From assembly GCA_949361645.1 (NCBI GenBank), contig OX442420.1, forward strand, positions 4,509,882-4,573,881: a DNA stretch of 64,000 nt, given 5' to 3'. Positions 12,700-25,735 of the stretch are shown here, in pieces. The notes under the pieces are model-generated. The model did no database searches. It was not told where the DNA came from and saw only the letters and a program-made list of their open reading frames with translations. Origin of the DNA: Spongilla lacustris. Lineage: Eukaryota; Porifera; Demospongiae; Spongillida; Spongillidae. The stretch's first letter is position 1. Each line of letters opens with the position of its first letter. The position numbers and the translations under genes are program-made.

Positions 12700-15600
12700 C
12701 ATGCAGTTGAAGAAAAGATCACATACATGCACCTGTCTATCTAATTTACACCTACAAATACTAAAGCAATGGCACAAAAAAGGATGCCATGATGCAGCTC
12801 TGATCTGTCATCAGTGAACAGATCGATGGCCGAGGCATGAAGGCTGGTGATCATGACTCATACACAATGGCAAGGATGCTGGATAGAAACTACAAGTATG
12901 TACTAGTCCTGAGGGGCCATGCATGTGAAACGTTTACATAACAGCCATAACTAATGACCACATGCCACCACCCTAATTAAATAGGTGACCACAAAGATTT
13001 TGAGTCAGCTACATTCTCTGTTAGTACATGTAAAACCTTCTGAACTTTCCACATTTATCACACACATACACAACCAATACATAACCAAATAAATATAAAT
13101 GCCACACCATGTACATATAGCTAGACCACATAAAGCCTTCCATTTGAGTTGTTGCTGAAGTTTTTCACCAAGGTGCATGTTGGAAGGGTGGCTGGCACAG
13201 TCCATGAGATGCAAAACTTTGTGTCCAGTCCCTGGTCCATACCAGGTGGTCATGTAGGTAAGCCTCCTCTCCTGGCAGACAACTGGTGTCTGTGCTATGT
13301 GTACAACCAAACCAAGGAGTTTTTTTCTAACCAAACTAAGAAAGGTGGACACCACAGGATGTGACAATTGTAGCCACTTTAAACAATAATTCTTTGGTCC
13401 TACATCTACATGCATGTAACAGTAGATCTATCTCATCAGAAACCTTTAAACTTAATTTGATTCATATCCCAGTGGCTGCCTCTGGGATGTGCTATCAAAT
13501 TCCTCATCTCTTGGGATGTATTATCTTTTCCCAACTGTTCCACAAGGATATCTCCCATCCACCTTCACAAGGCACTCTCTCCTCTACCTCCACAAGGCTA
13601 CCTCCCTCCACCTTCACAAAACTACCTCCCTCCACCTTCACAAAACTACCTCCCTCCACCTTCACAAGGCTGTCACCCTTTCCACCTTCCCCATGTGGAT
13701 ATAGTAAAAAAGTAGGTTGTTACCGCATGTATTCCTCACGTGATATATCCTTATAAGGTTCGTCTCTGTGGAACGGGTTTTTTTTTGCTGTATTGGTAGT
13801 TTTCATTCTGCAGAGATGGAAATATATATATAGACACGCACAGATACGTAAGTACTATTAGTTGCAGCAAAAAAATAGAACAAAAATATGGCGTCAGGTT
13901 TGCACGTAAGGACATGCCCATCTTTACAAATACAAATATGTGGCTTTGCTATAGGTATTACATCCACGAACTCGTTGTGGTAGAATTAGCGCAGCAATAT
14001 AGGTGAGTAAGCCGGATCGAATCGAATCGTTTAAAACCAACGCAACCAAAACAAGCCGTTGTAGAATCCATGTACATGTACATATAGGTAGCTAAAACAC
14101 TAGCTCCGAACATGATCGCGCCCTACAGCTAGGGCTTAAAAAGAATTTTGGAGCAGCCGAGTAGACCTACTACCAAAAAAAAAAGTACAATCGCATCTAT
14201 ATTGCCACCCATGCACACGCACAACAGTCGAAATCAGACGCACATGTGTAACAAGCTATCAAGTATCGAACGTTCGTTGCTAGGATTCATACCGTGGTCG
14301 GTGATTTGTGCCTTCTTGTTTGAAAACCTTCATCGCGGCAGGGCACGCACGCGGCGTTTGTCGATTTATTATTGAATATTGGTATTTACAAAGACATATG
14401 AACCTTAATGATAAAAGTGATCAGGGAAGCGAGGGTAAAAGGGTCATGAACGTTAGAATATGTCACACTCCAGCCCTAATGGTTTTACTAACAGCAGTTA
14501 GTCTTTCCTTTTTGATATCTAGCTTGGATTTTCGTCAGGAAGCATAAATGTCTTGAAAAACCCTCATTTTTAAAATCAAAATCCATACATGTCTATGGAA
14601 ACACTGAAATTCTGATGAGGAAGCGTCAGGAAGAGGGCTAATTTTTTTGTTTAACGACAGAGGTATACCTTATGATCCTCTTCATCATAAAGTTCTTTTT
14701 CCTTGTCATGGGCATCTTTTCCTGAGTGACAGTGATCAAAAGAGTGTCATCCTCCATACATTTCAATGGACGCGTGCACGGTAATGAAACGGGAAAAACG
14801 TCATAACGCGTCAGGAATTAGTAATGAAGGCATGCAATTTCTGGCCATGTGATGTCACATGGTAATAACTTTCATTGTATATGCCAGTAAACATGGATGA
14901 AGTAAAGAAATTAAGAGGTGAAAGTACTGAAAGGCCAATGAAATGCGTTAACCATTCAGTATAGAAATGCCATTAAGGATCGAGTATAGTTCAGCAGATT
15001 GAGATATCATTGCACCTCAACCAATTTCGTTAGATCACACCAAATATAACAGGGGATGTACTTTGATCTCTGGATGTCCAATAGAGTTTGTCAGCCACGT
15101 GGGGTGCAATAGTCTGCTCAAATGCTGTATATATTTGGCTAAACCTTTGCATGCCATGGTGATCACTTAAGGAACCACAGTAGAGTTAGAGCAACTTTGA
15201 CTCCCCTGCATGGATACCAAAAATGCATATACTGGAAGCACATGTTGTTTCTTTTCCAAGATGGTTGGACATGAGATTTGTATTTTTAGGGAAACGGGGT
15301 TGTGAGAGTATATATCTAACACTATTAAATAAAAAGTCTTGTAAGAGATCCAGCACAGAAATCATTATTGATGTTCATATGATTCCGGAAAATATTTTGC
15401 AAGGCCAAATGATATAAACGAAGACAAAGAAACTGAATCTTGTTAAAACTCCAGTATTGTTAGTATTCCGGCAGATGTTTGCGTGTATCCTCTCAGTGTA
15501 ACAGTTTTGAAATACTGCAGACAAGTCCAATGTGCTGCGCTTTCTGCAACGACATGCACGAGTTTTCAGTATTAGCATTCAATCATAGACAACAAATCAT

Positions 15601-16252
15601 AATCAGTTAAGCTCATGTAACAGTAAGTGTAATTATAGCTGTACTAGGTCGACCTATTACCCCGTGAAAAATCACGGAAGTGATTCTATAAGAAGTGCAG
15701 AATGTTTTTTTTTTTTAACATACCATCTACCACCTGTTGTAATATACGGTTACTACGCAACCTACAGTATTTAATAGCCGGCACGGATGTTTCGGATTGG
15801 AAACTAAGGTCCTAAAAAGAATATATACGGTATCACTCATACGAAGCAATGTTTAATGAGCTCATTATCGCTACCGTTTTGTGATATACGTTTCGAGAAC
15901 AGTTTCTTGCCGAATACAACTCTCTTGTCATATCTAAATGTAGCACCCACATACTCTATCGCTTTCCTAACAGAACACACATTCGCGCACCAGTTTTCTA
16001 ACGCAAAATGACAATGCGCAAGCTTGCTTTGATAGCTATGTGCGCACCATTTAGAAACCTTCTATCAGAGTTTCACATACAGCAGGCAAGGCGCGCAAAA
16101 CCATAAGGTGAAACATAATAAATATTAAAGAGAAGAGTTAAGTCCACAAGTCTATCTGATTCGCAATGTGAGAACGATAATTTTACGCGTACTGTAGTTG
16201 TTGAATATTTGTGAATATTTGGCTCCGTTTCCCGACATTAGCAGCCAATTAA
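12700..16252. other. Non-genic stretch with a small minisatellite
   Basis: No supportable gene. At 13,560-13,690 there are four to five units of a 24-bp repeat (CCTCCCTCCACCTTCACAAA plus four bases). A short hairpin (CCGTGAAAAATCACGG) lies near 15,661. The rest shows no recognisable family. Confidence 0.5.
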
Positions 16253-17612
16253 ATGGATTATCACATCCAGCAGCTTACTATACACTGCAGGATTTGCGGA
16301 AGGCGGGTGATAGATCATCGTGGCAAATGCATGTACATATTTTACAAGTGCAAGGAGCTTGCTGAAAGTCTGCAGCAAGCACTTGCAATAAATGTAAACG
16401 ATGATGTACTGCCACGCACCCTGAATACGTTTGCAAACCCTGCAAGATGACTATAGACAGGTCATCCTGGCCTGGCAAGCCCACAGTACAGGTAGCTGAA
16501 GGATGCATAGTAAGAAATAAGGTTCATATATAATTATTCTTTTTAAAATTTACAAAATCAGATTTGTGAGCACTTTCACGAAAAACTGGTGTCTCATGGG
16601 CTCCTCCCTTTGGGACTGAATGGCACCCCCCCCAACTTCTAATAAAAGTTAAACTATTCAGTGTTACTAGGAACATGCGCACCCCCCCCCAACTTCTAAT
16701 AAAAGTTAAACTATTCAGTGTTACTAGGAACATGCGCACCCCCCCCCCCCCAACTTCTAATAAAAGTTAAACTATTCAGTATTACTAGGAACATGTGCAC
16801 CCCCCCCCCCCCACACAAACACACATTGGTTGAATTGGCCAAAAGTGGACAGCACCCCCCCCCCCCCCTCCCCGCACTGGTTGAATCGGCCAAAAGTAGC
16901 ACTCCCTCCCCCCCCCCCCCCCCCCCCCCCCCGTAGTCGCATTCGGCTGTCAAATTGTTCCCCCCCTGCCCTATCCTGGCCCCCCCCCCCCATGTGTCTG
17001 GCTAAGCACACTGATCAAACATATTCAGGTCATTGCATCAGCTACTATAACTGATCCTGCAGCTGGCTGTCCCAGGCCACCAGTAGCACCTGACAATTTG
17101 TCTTGCCTAAGCAAGCTGGAATGCCCTATCTGTTTGGAGATCCTTTCTCGGCCAATTGAGCTGCCATGCAGTGTTCTTGCTTGTGCTGAATGTGTCATCG
17201 AATGGCTAAAAGTCTCAGGTACTGTTTTGTGCCCATGCTGCCACTCAGCAGTTCCAATGGCCTTGTGGCCAGCTTCTGATTTCAGTTACTGCTAAATGAT
17301 GTCTTGGTCCACTGCCCTTCCTGTGGCAGGGATATGAGAACTGGTGCATTTGCTGGTCATGAATGCACCAGTTCACCTACAAGAAGTGAAGTAAATATGG
17401 CAGCTGATGTTCTTAGGCATGTGGTCCCCAACAGTCCCCCTGATGAGTGCATGGTCAAAGTCCCTACAGGAGGCAGAGTTAAGTTACAGCACCATGCACG
17501 ACAAGGTTCAAAGACTATACTGTGCATAGTCAAGCAAAACTATTCACACTGCACGTCACATACCACCACCAAAAAAAGAGAAAGCAGTAACTTTGTTTCG
17601 TTCCCCCCGTAG
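16253..17612 (+). pseudogene. RAG1 N-terminal-like zinc/RING gene, broken
   Basis: Three blocks in order resemble the N-terminal, non-catalytic half of RAG1. Block 1 (16,253-16,510) has HCRICGRRV and then a KCKELAESL...INVNDDVLP stretch, like RAG1's CRICGNSF...RIDVKADVDSIHP. A one-base shift near 16,435 moves the next CxxC motif into another frame. Block 2 (17,098-17,295) is a RING-like segment with CPIC, LPCSVLACAEC and LCPCC. Compared with RAG1, the usual His ligand after LPC is replaced. Block 3 (17,304-17,500) has VHCPSCGRDM...GHEC, like the zinc finger after the RING, and is again shifted by one base from block 2. A C-rich repeat array separates blocks 1 and 2. No catalytic core follows. 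Related N-RAG-like proteins and transposons are known in invertebrates. This copy looks inactive, though the array could lie in an intron. Confidence 0.6.
16620..16992. repeat. C-tract tandem repeats inside the RAG1-like locus
   Basis: Three copies of a unit of about 60 bp (poly-C, then AACTTCTAATAAAAGTTAAA, then an ATTCAGTGTTACTAGGAACATG-like end) are followed by two copies of a second unit (GGTTGAATTGGCCAAAAGT plus poly-C). C runs reach more than 20. Predicted Pro/Gly-rich frames here are repeat artefacts. Confidence 0.85.
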
Positions 17613-17639
17613 GCCCTACAAGGCTACATGTGTGTATCG

Positions 17640-18478
17640 TACACTTGTACACGGCATGACTATACGCGCGTAAAAAATGCCATTGTTTGGTGACACACAA
17701 CTTCCCCAGAATTATCGTTCTCGATTTCAGAAAAGAAGAAAAGCGTTCTTTAAGGACTTAACTTTACCTGGCAAGTCGGCTTTTTGGCCTTTTTTGCGCC
17801 GTTTGGCGAATATACTTCACCTGCTGCGACATATCAGTTTCAAGCGGTCCGCTTTCGAGACCCAGGGCACAACACAGAAATGTACACCGAGCACGTGATT
17901 GCTAAGGTGCAAAGAGTGAAGGTCATTGGCGTATGTTCTGCTGTTAACATGTTTGTTAAAGTTGTTGGTACCTTGTACAGCTGCAAATTCCAAAGGTCAT
18001 TACGTTGTCGGGGTGGTTGCTATGGGATGACGCAAGTACTTTTCAATATTACTTTATTGAACTTTATTTCCAACATTTCTATGAGCGCAAACAACCGTGA
18101 GCCCGCGCACGCAATCAGTGAAATACATGTACATGTAATACTTCCGGTCTGTACGATACTTGAAGAATGAACACTGGTCATTTGTGTGGGAGTGGTCGTT
18201 TCTATTGGTTGCTAGGTACGCGTTGCTAGTTGTGTTCAAACCCGCAATTGTAGAGGCTAGGTGAAGTTTATAAATAGGTGGTTACGCGGACGTACGGACG
18301 TACGGACGTACAGACGTACGGACGTTGGAAATTAGATTGAACTCACAAAGAAAAACTAAACTATCTAAAAGTACAATGTATATACAGCTACGAAATTTAC
18401 AACTCATTTAATAGCGCTCCTAACAGTCTCCGTTCTTCATCACATATCGAAAAATAAATAAAGTCATCTTAATTTATT
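17640..18478. other. Non-genic spacer with (CGGACGTA)5
   Basis: Short overlapping open frames (17,677-18,170) match nothing I know and have no gene-like context. Five tandem copies of the 8-bp unit CGGACGTA lie at 18,288-18,325. From about 18,479 the sequence belongs to the duplicated collagen block, since it matches 30,132 onward. Confidence 0.5.
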
Positions 18479-18723
18479 GGGGGTGCCGATAATCCCGTGA
18501 CACCGGGCCGGCCGGACGGGATTCTCGCATGCAGCACTTAGCAGTGATGTAATGTTATTCTATCCCAGTTTATGCGCATCGTTGGGTCTGCTTGGATCCG
18601 ATGTGAGACATTAAGCGCGAGGATAATCATTCATATAATATATGCATGCATCATGCATTTTACATAACAAGTGTGAAAGCGGTAGGATGATTATCAATGC
18701 ATGCATGCATGCATGCCATTGTC

Positions 18724-20535
<1,812 letters not shown>

Positions 20536-20587
20536 TGTTTACTGTATTTCTAAGAGCTGCTTGTGTTGTTGCGGTGCAAACGGTGGT

Positions 20588-20594
20588 CTTTATA
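20588..20594 (-). promoter_or_regulatory. TATA box of collagen A
   Basis: TATAAAG on the minus strand, about 53 bp upstream of the start codon, so transcription would start roughly 25 bp before the ATG. The same element at the same distance is conserved in collagen B. Confidence 0.6.
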
Positions 20595-21441
20595 TCCAGA
20601 TCGTACACGTCACATATATGGCCTCAGAACATTAACAGAATCCTTGTGTGTCAGGTGTGGCACCGGGTAAAAGACATCACTTCCACCGAATTATGTGGGT
20701 GATCGCTTAACCGTGCATCAAATAAATAAATAAATAAATAAAACAGGCGGGTGTTATATGCGTGGCGCTTGTACTTACCGTTTACGAATCACTTATATAC
20801 ACTTTAGCGATTATTGTGTGATGCAAAACAGTGATCTGTTTCCTAGCCTTTGTACCGATACATGATTGCGTGCGTCATGCACTACAAAATACAAAGATAT
20901 AGACTTTACGTGGTGGGGTTTCTATTATAGGTACCTAATTCAATATAAGCTTTTGCCCTGTTTTAAATCGAAACTTCCTGTCCAATGCATTTTTCCAGGT
21001 CGAGCAGCGTAATGCATGGCTAACTGAGCCTAACTCATCTCTATAGGTACGCGCCTTATTACGTAGAATATACAGCATATCGCGTGATATGCATGATGAT
21101 ATACTGCATAACAAAACTGTTTCTTTTCTTTCACATGCAACTGCAAATCAACATCGGATAAACGTTTGTACTATAGCTCGATCACGCGGAGTATTTGATC
21201 ACCGGCACACCTCTTGAAACGAGCCGACACACCTCTTGAAACGAACCGGATGTTTGAACATGCAGCCACATAATTAAGTAATATAGTCTAAGTTTGTCAA
21301 ATGTGTAGTGTTTAGACGTATTGTTCACCGAACAATGGATAATCGAACAATAAAACATGCCGCGTTGTACATTGTCAACTTCTCATGCACTCAACCCGGC
21401 GTTGTATGGCTTATGATTAATATCTAATGTACCGGTGCATG

Positions 21442-22562
21442 TCATAGGGTATACGGTCCGGGGCAATTTTCGGACTGGGGTACCGGCATATTCCCTTACG
21501 GAACCCTTAGGGAATACGGTCCCCCCCCCCCCCCCCCCCCCCCCCAAAGACCCAACTCCCTAAGGAATACGGACCCCCTGACCGAGTTCTCTGGTTGTAC
21601 AAAACCAATTAACTGGACCTTATTCCTTAGGGAATACATGCAGTCCTCCCCCCGGACCGTATTCCCTGCATGGTATACATCACGGTACATGTATATACCG
21701 CACGTGCATGCACGTAAGGGCTGGCACATTTGGCCAACTATGCAGCTTCTGTAACATTGAACCTTTTTCTTCGGTCTTATTCTAAACTGTTATATATGCA
21801 TGCGTACGCTGGATGAAATACGCTGAGCTTATTATTAGCGTGGTTGGCGTATACTTCATAATGCTCAACGTCTGTTTATAGGAGATTATATTCAAATCGT
21901 GTGAACACATAGAATTGGTATACGTGAAAGCAAAGTAATAAATTTATTAAAGATTGAAGGAATAAAAAAAGCAAGTAAACGAAAAATTATTTAGCCAAAT
22001 GAGCATTAATAGATACATGCTGATCAGTAATTGAGCCTACTCGATGAATATCAATTCGTCGAACCTGTAAAAACGAGTACATTTCAGCCTCAATCACGTG
22101 ATAAAAAAGAGAATTTCACAGACAAATACGCTGCTCATGCAGTTGCTGGATCAACGACCAAAAGCTTCAATGCAGATAGAGAAGAGCATGCAGAAAAGTG
22201 AGCTCCACAAATTGACCGGTTAAATCAACCTGGCACTCCTTGGGTTATTGTGTTTTTAAAAATTGATATATTTTTTCCAGTGTGTACATTAATTTATTTG
22301 TCTGCCTTCACGGTTACGATTTTGTCGACAGAAACCGAAAATATATTGCTGGACCTGCAATTAGGTATGCATGTACGTATAGCGCGATTACTTATATCTA
22401 TATACAGAATTGTTTTATACATCTAGGAATTAAGTCTGCCTCCTCCCCCGGACTGTATTCCCTGGTTGTACAATATTTTAGACGGACCGTGGTTCCCTAG
22501 GGAGTTGGGTCGGGAATACGGTACCCCAGACCGAAAATTGCCCCGGATCGAATACCCTATGA
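21442..22562. mobile_element. DNA element with ~50-bp terminal inverted repeats (1.1 kb)
   Basis: The left end TCATAGGGTATACGGTCCGG...GGCAATTTTCGGACTGGGG is mirrored on the right by the complement of TCATAGGGTATTCGATCCGG...TTCGGTCTGGGG. Subterminal TTCCCTAGGG-type motifs and a poly-C run (21,522-21,545) are present. There is no transposase ORF and the superfamily is not clear. Confidence 0.78.
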
Positions 22563-22809
22563 CACCGGACGTCTTCCCTGGGGTCCATTTGTCTACTTTG
22601 GTGTACAAGAAAATAAATTTATTCCCGTTCGATTTGCCAGTTTAGCATCCCTTTTACATGCACTTGACGGTGCGCACTCGATCGTTGCATGTACAGGTCC
22701 TTTGGAGTATGGCCCGAAATTGGCAAGCTCCAATTCTTTTTCTCTGGTCCCAAGTTAGCGCGTCAAAGCGATTGCGATACGACGCCACGCTTGATTACGA
22801 TAACTCCAC

Positions 22810-22908
22810 AAAACTCGACCTATAGCGTGGCTGAAAAACATATTAAGGACGTTTGAACCATGTTTTACGTCTTAGACGTTTTTTTTTACCCACGCTAGGT
22901 CGAGTTTG
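22810..22908. repeat. 100-bp inverted-repeat hairpin
   Basis: AAACTCGACCTATAGCGTGG at the left pairs with CCACGCTAGGTCGAGTTT at the right around a 50-60-bp loop. It is probably a very small foldback element. Confidence 0.6.
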
Positions 22909-22970
22909 AACGATAGGTACATGTAGCTGTTTTTTATTCCCAAATATACATGTATGTGGGTCTCTCCCTT

Positions 22971-23460
22971 AGGGAGTTTCCCTTAACTGCGGGCTGAAGG
23001 TTTGCTTACTGGTATAATGACGTGCTATAGCATGTAGGCCCGGACGACAGTGTACGTGTATGTTGCCTGTACACTGTACATATACGCATGCTGCCAATAA
23101 GAGGATTTCCCCCCCCCCCCCCTAGCTTGCCACGCAGGGAAGCACATAGTGAAGGCCGATATCAACGAAACCGCACACAAGCAGTCACGCATGCAGAATC
23201 AATTATAAAATAACGATGGGACACCGCGCAGTTTATTGTTTGGTGAACAATGGACGCTGCTTATTATTGCAAAGTGGTGCATGTACACATGTTTATGTAG
23301 AAACTCGGACGCGACTACACATGTACATTACACAATTATGCGGCTGTTTTAAGGCCATGTACGTTAACTTAATTCAATATTGATGTTAGCAGCTTCAAAT
23401 GCGGGCGCGTGAGTTATTATTTAAAATAAAAAAACTAACTGAGAATAATTTATTTTCTAC
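22971..23460. other. Upstream flank of collagen A, duplicated with copy B
   Basis: Matches 32,555-32,960 and then 33,987-34,100 upstream of collagen B. It contains a C run at about 23,109-23,122. No exon was recognised. It may hold distal regulatory sequence shared by both collagens. Confidence 0.5.
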
Positions 23461-23669
23461 CAACCATGCATATGGCACAATTTGTGAATAATGAACTTAT
23501 TAATAATAATTTACGTAAGATGGGACAAGTACGTACAGTGTCCAGAAAAAACATCTTTCTGGTTTTGAACATTCTACATTGTACAATATAGTATATCTTC
23601 GTATCGTTAAACCTTTTTGCTTTCAAATTTCGTACACTTGTTCCCACATCATATCCCTATGGGGAAAGC

Positions 23670-24115
23670 GCAATTTTGGGGCCCTAATTATTTGCCATGC
23701 CGTCAAGCAGTGCAAAGTGGGTTAGAATTTCACATTTCTTCGCGTACGATCGTCAAATTCGGGATGTAAGTAGAGGAGTCCATTACATATGTACCTATAG
23801 AGTCAGTTGTTCTGTTCCTCAATTTTGATGCCATCTGTTACGGAAATACAGTTGAACTAACTACCTGCACATTTTCCCGCTCGTTTGGCGCGAATCGAGC
23901 GGAAAAACGAGCACGCAGTTTGTTCCAACCGTTGCTCCGTAATGGATGATACCAAAATTAATTAACGAACAGTAGGTGAAGGACTCCTCTATCTGCTTAC
24001 TATATTTGACGCGTTTTCAAGACTCGCACGCGGAGAAATGTGGAATTCTTACCCATTGGGTAAGCGATCGTTGCACACACGGCGTGGAAAATAATTGCAG
24101 CACCAAAATCAATTT
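23670..24115. mobile_element. Foldback element with long inverted arms (~450 bp)
   Basis: The left arm (CAATTTTGGGGC...AATTATTTGCCATGCCGT...GGGTTAGAATTTCACATTTC...GTAGAGGAGTCC) is mirrored by the right arm ending ...GGCGTGGAAAATAATTGCAGCACC near 24,105. The arms are about 130 bp and imperfect. The centre (23,830-23,970) is not a gene. Confidence 0.75.
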
Positions 24116-24265
24116 TCACATACGTATACGATAAATGAAAGGAAAAGGTAGTACCGTTACGAGAATATACTGGGTTTTTTTTTCAACATAGAATTTTTAA
24201 TGTGATAAAATTTAAACCAGAAGGGTGATTTTGCTGGACACTGTCACATATATCCATAAGCAGGA

Positions 24266-25735
24266 TCTGACCTTACTCTATGCTCCGGCAAGCTTAGATG
24301 TAAATAACATACCATATACAGGATCCTTAGCTATATATAGGATGTAGGAATTCTATGCATGAATTGTACCAAAAGTGCGGATGAAACTGATTGACAGAAG
24401 GGATCAGTTACGGAAATTATGCAATTATATGAATATTACATGCCTACATTTAGTAAGTTCATGAGGTTAAATGCTAAATGTAGGCAAATTTTCTAGAAGC
24501 CATGGATAACTGATGCACAATGAGTCACAAACATGCAGCATTGTTACGAGATACGAATCAATCCTATAGGCTTGTTCAATGTGTCTTAATAAGCCTCCAA
24601 TATTGATAACACTTGCAGGATGTGCAAAATTGGGGCTTTACAATCACCTGAATGAGGGAATAGCCTCATATAATTATACCTTTTTACAAATGGTACATGT
24701 ATGCATTTGAAGATGCTGATCCAGGAACACACCACTTTCTCTGGTCTCAGTAAAGCCCATAGCTAAAACTTGTATGCATGCTGTAATGTACATGTTCCTT
24801 TTACCATAAAGCGTAAAGGTCACATAGCAATTTTCTGTATGCAATGCACTGTACATGTTCTTATACATGTATGAAGTAGTCATTATGTTTACTAATTTAC
24901 AACTACATTATTGTTGGTCAGATTGAAAATGCTGTGAAATATCTTTGCACATATTCAGCTGCATTTGTCTTGAAAAATATAACCTTCAGCCATCCGAAAA
25001 TCTTCAATCTTAAATTCTTCTTTGATGGTCCTTAGCTGGCATTGTTTATCATCTTCATTCAGTTCACTTCTCACGCAGTGAAAATGAATTGGAATCAGTA
25101 TGAGTGCCTCTGCTTGATGCAGCACCTTACTTGATAATATTACAGCTGTGCCAAGTTAACTATGGGTGTTGTTGGTATTTTAGCTACATTTTATACTTGT
25201 GAAGAAACTAATGATTGAGAGGTCCTTGATAGCTGTGCAGTGACACGAAAATCAATAATCTGAAATTGCTCTACATTGCAGGTTGGTCTCTTCAAAACAC
25301 TTTTTTGAGCAATGGTCCTGTATAAGCAGGTCTTCTTGAACTATTAAATTTTCATTTCAAAATTACATACAAAAATACGGTTTCAAATTTCTTGAATGTT
25401 ACTGGAAAATGTAATATCTTTCCCTAATCATATAAAGACTTCTATATGATAAAGGTATTTGTTTACAAACAAGGAAATTAATCTTAAGAACTTATAAATG
25501 AGTAGCTCATAATGCAGTCTTGAAAGGGGATGATATAATATAAACAAAGAAATGAATATGAAGGTTACATTTTATTTGCACCTATATGAATTTTTAAGAC
25601 AGGTGTGAGATTTTACTTACAATAAAAGTTATCCTTGGGATTGAAACTTGATTTTGGGATCATTTTTCAAATGAAAATAATCAATGCCTATAATTGTTTA
25701 TTCCAATAATAAATGAGAAAAAAAAAACAGTAATC
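24266..25735 (-). pseudogene. 3' remnant of adhesion GPCR gene (copy 1)
   Basis: Colinear with 38,285-39,740 and with 50,560-51,530. It contains relics of the last exons of the GPCR gene. The C-terminal exon relic lies at about 24,957-25,075 and still ends at a similar stop, but the AG of its acceptor is gone. The Ser-rich tail exon relic is at about 25,130-25,240 and the basic tail exon relic at about 25,285-25,345. No transmembrane exon is present; the homology stops at about 25,735, where a Gypsy element begins. It cannot encode a receptor. Confidence 0.75.

Larger units (their letters stand above)
20947..22970. mobile_element. Insertion block private to collagen copy A
   Basis: The flanks CCTAATTCAA (about 20,940) and GGAGTTT...CTGAAGGTTTGCTT (about 22,974) are adjacent in collagen copy B at 32,536-32,575. 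About 2 kb is therefore extra in copy A. It includes the TIR element at 21,442-22,562, a doubled ACACCTCTTGAAACGA motif near 21,210-21,245 and the hairpin at 22,810-22,908. Confidence 0.6.

Noticed and set aside
12432..12817. Open frames rich in His-Thr or Cys-Val
   Set aside because: They arise from the (CA)n microsatellite. No conserved domain or splice context.
14148..14547. Small open frames of 75-79 codons
   Set aside because: No recognisable motif, no exon flanks and no copy elsewhere in the window.
17677..18170. Two overlapping plus-strand frames of 73 and 128 codons
   Set aside because: No domain, homologous copy, splice pattern or start context. The length is within chance for this composition.
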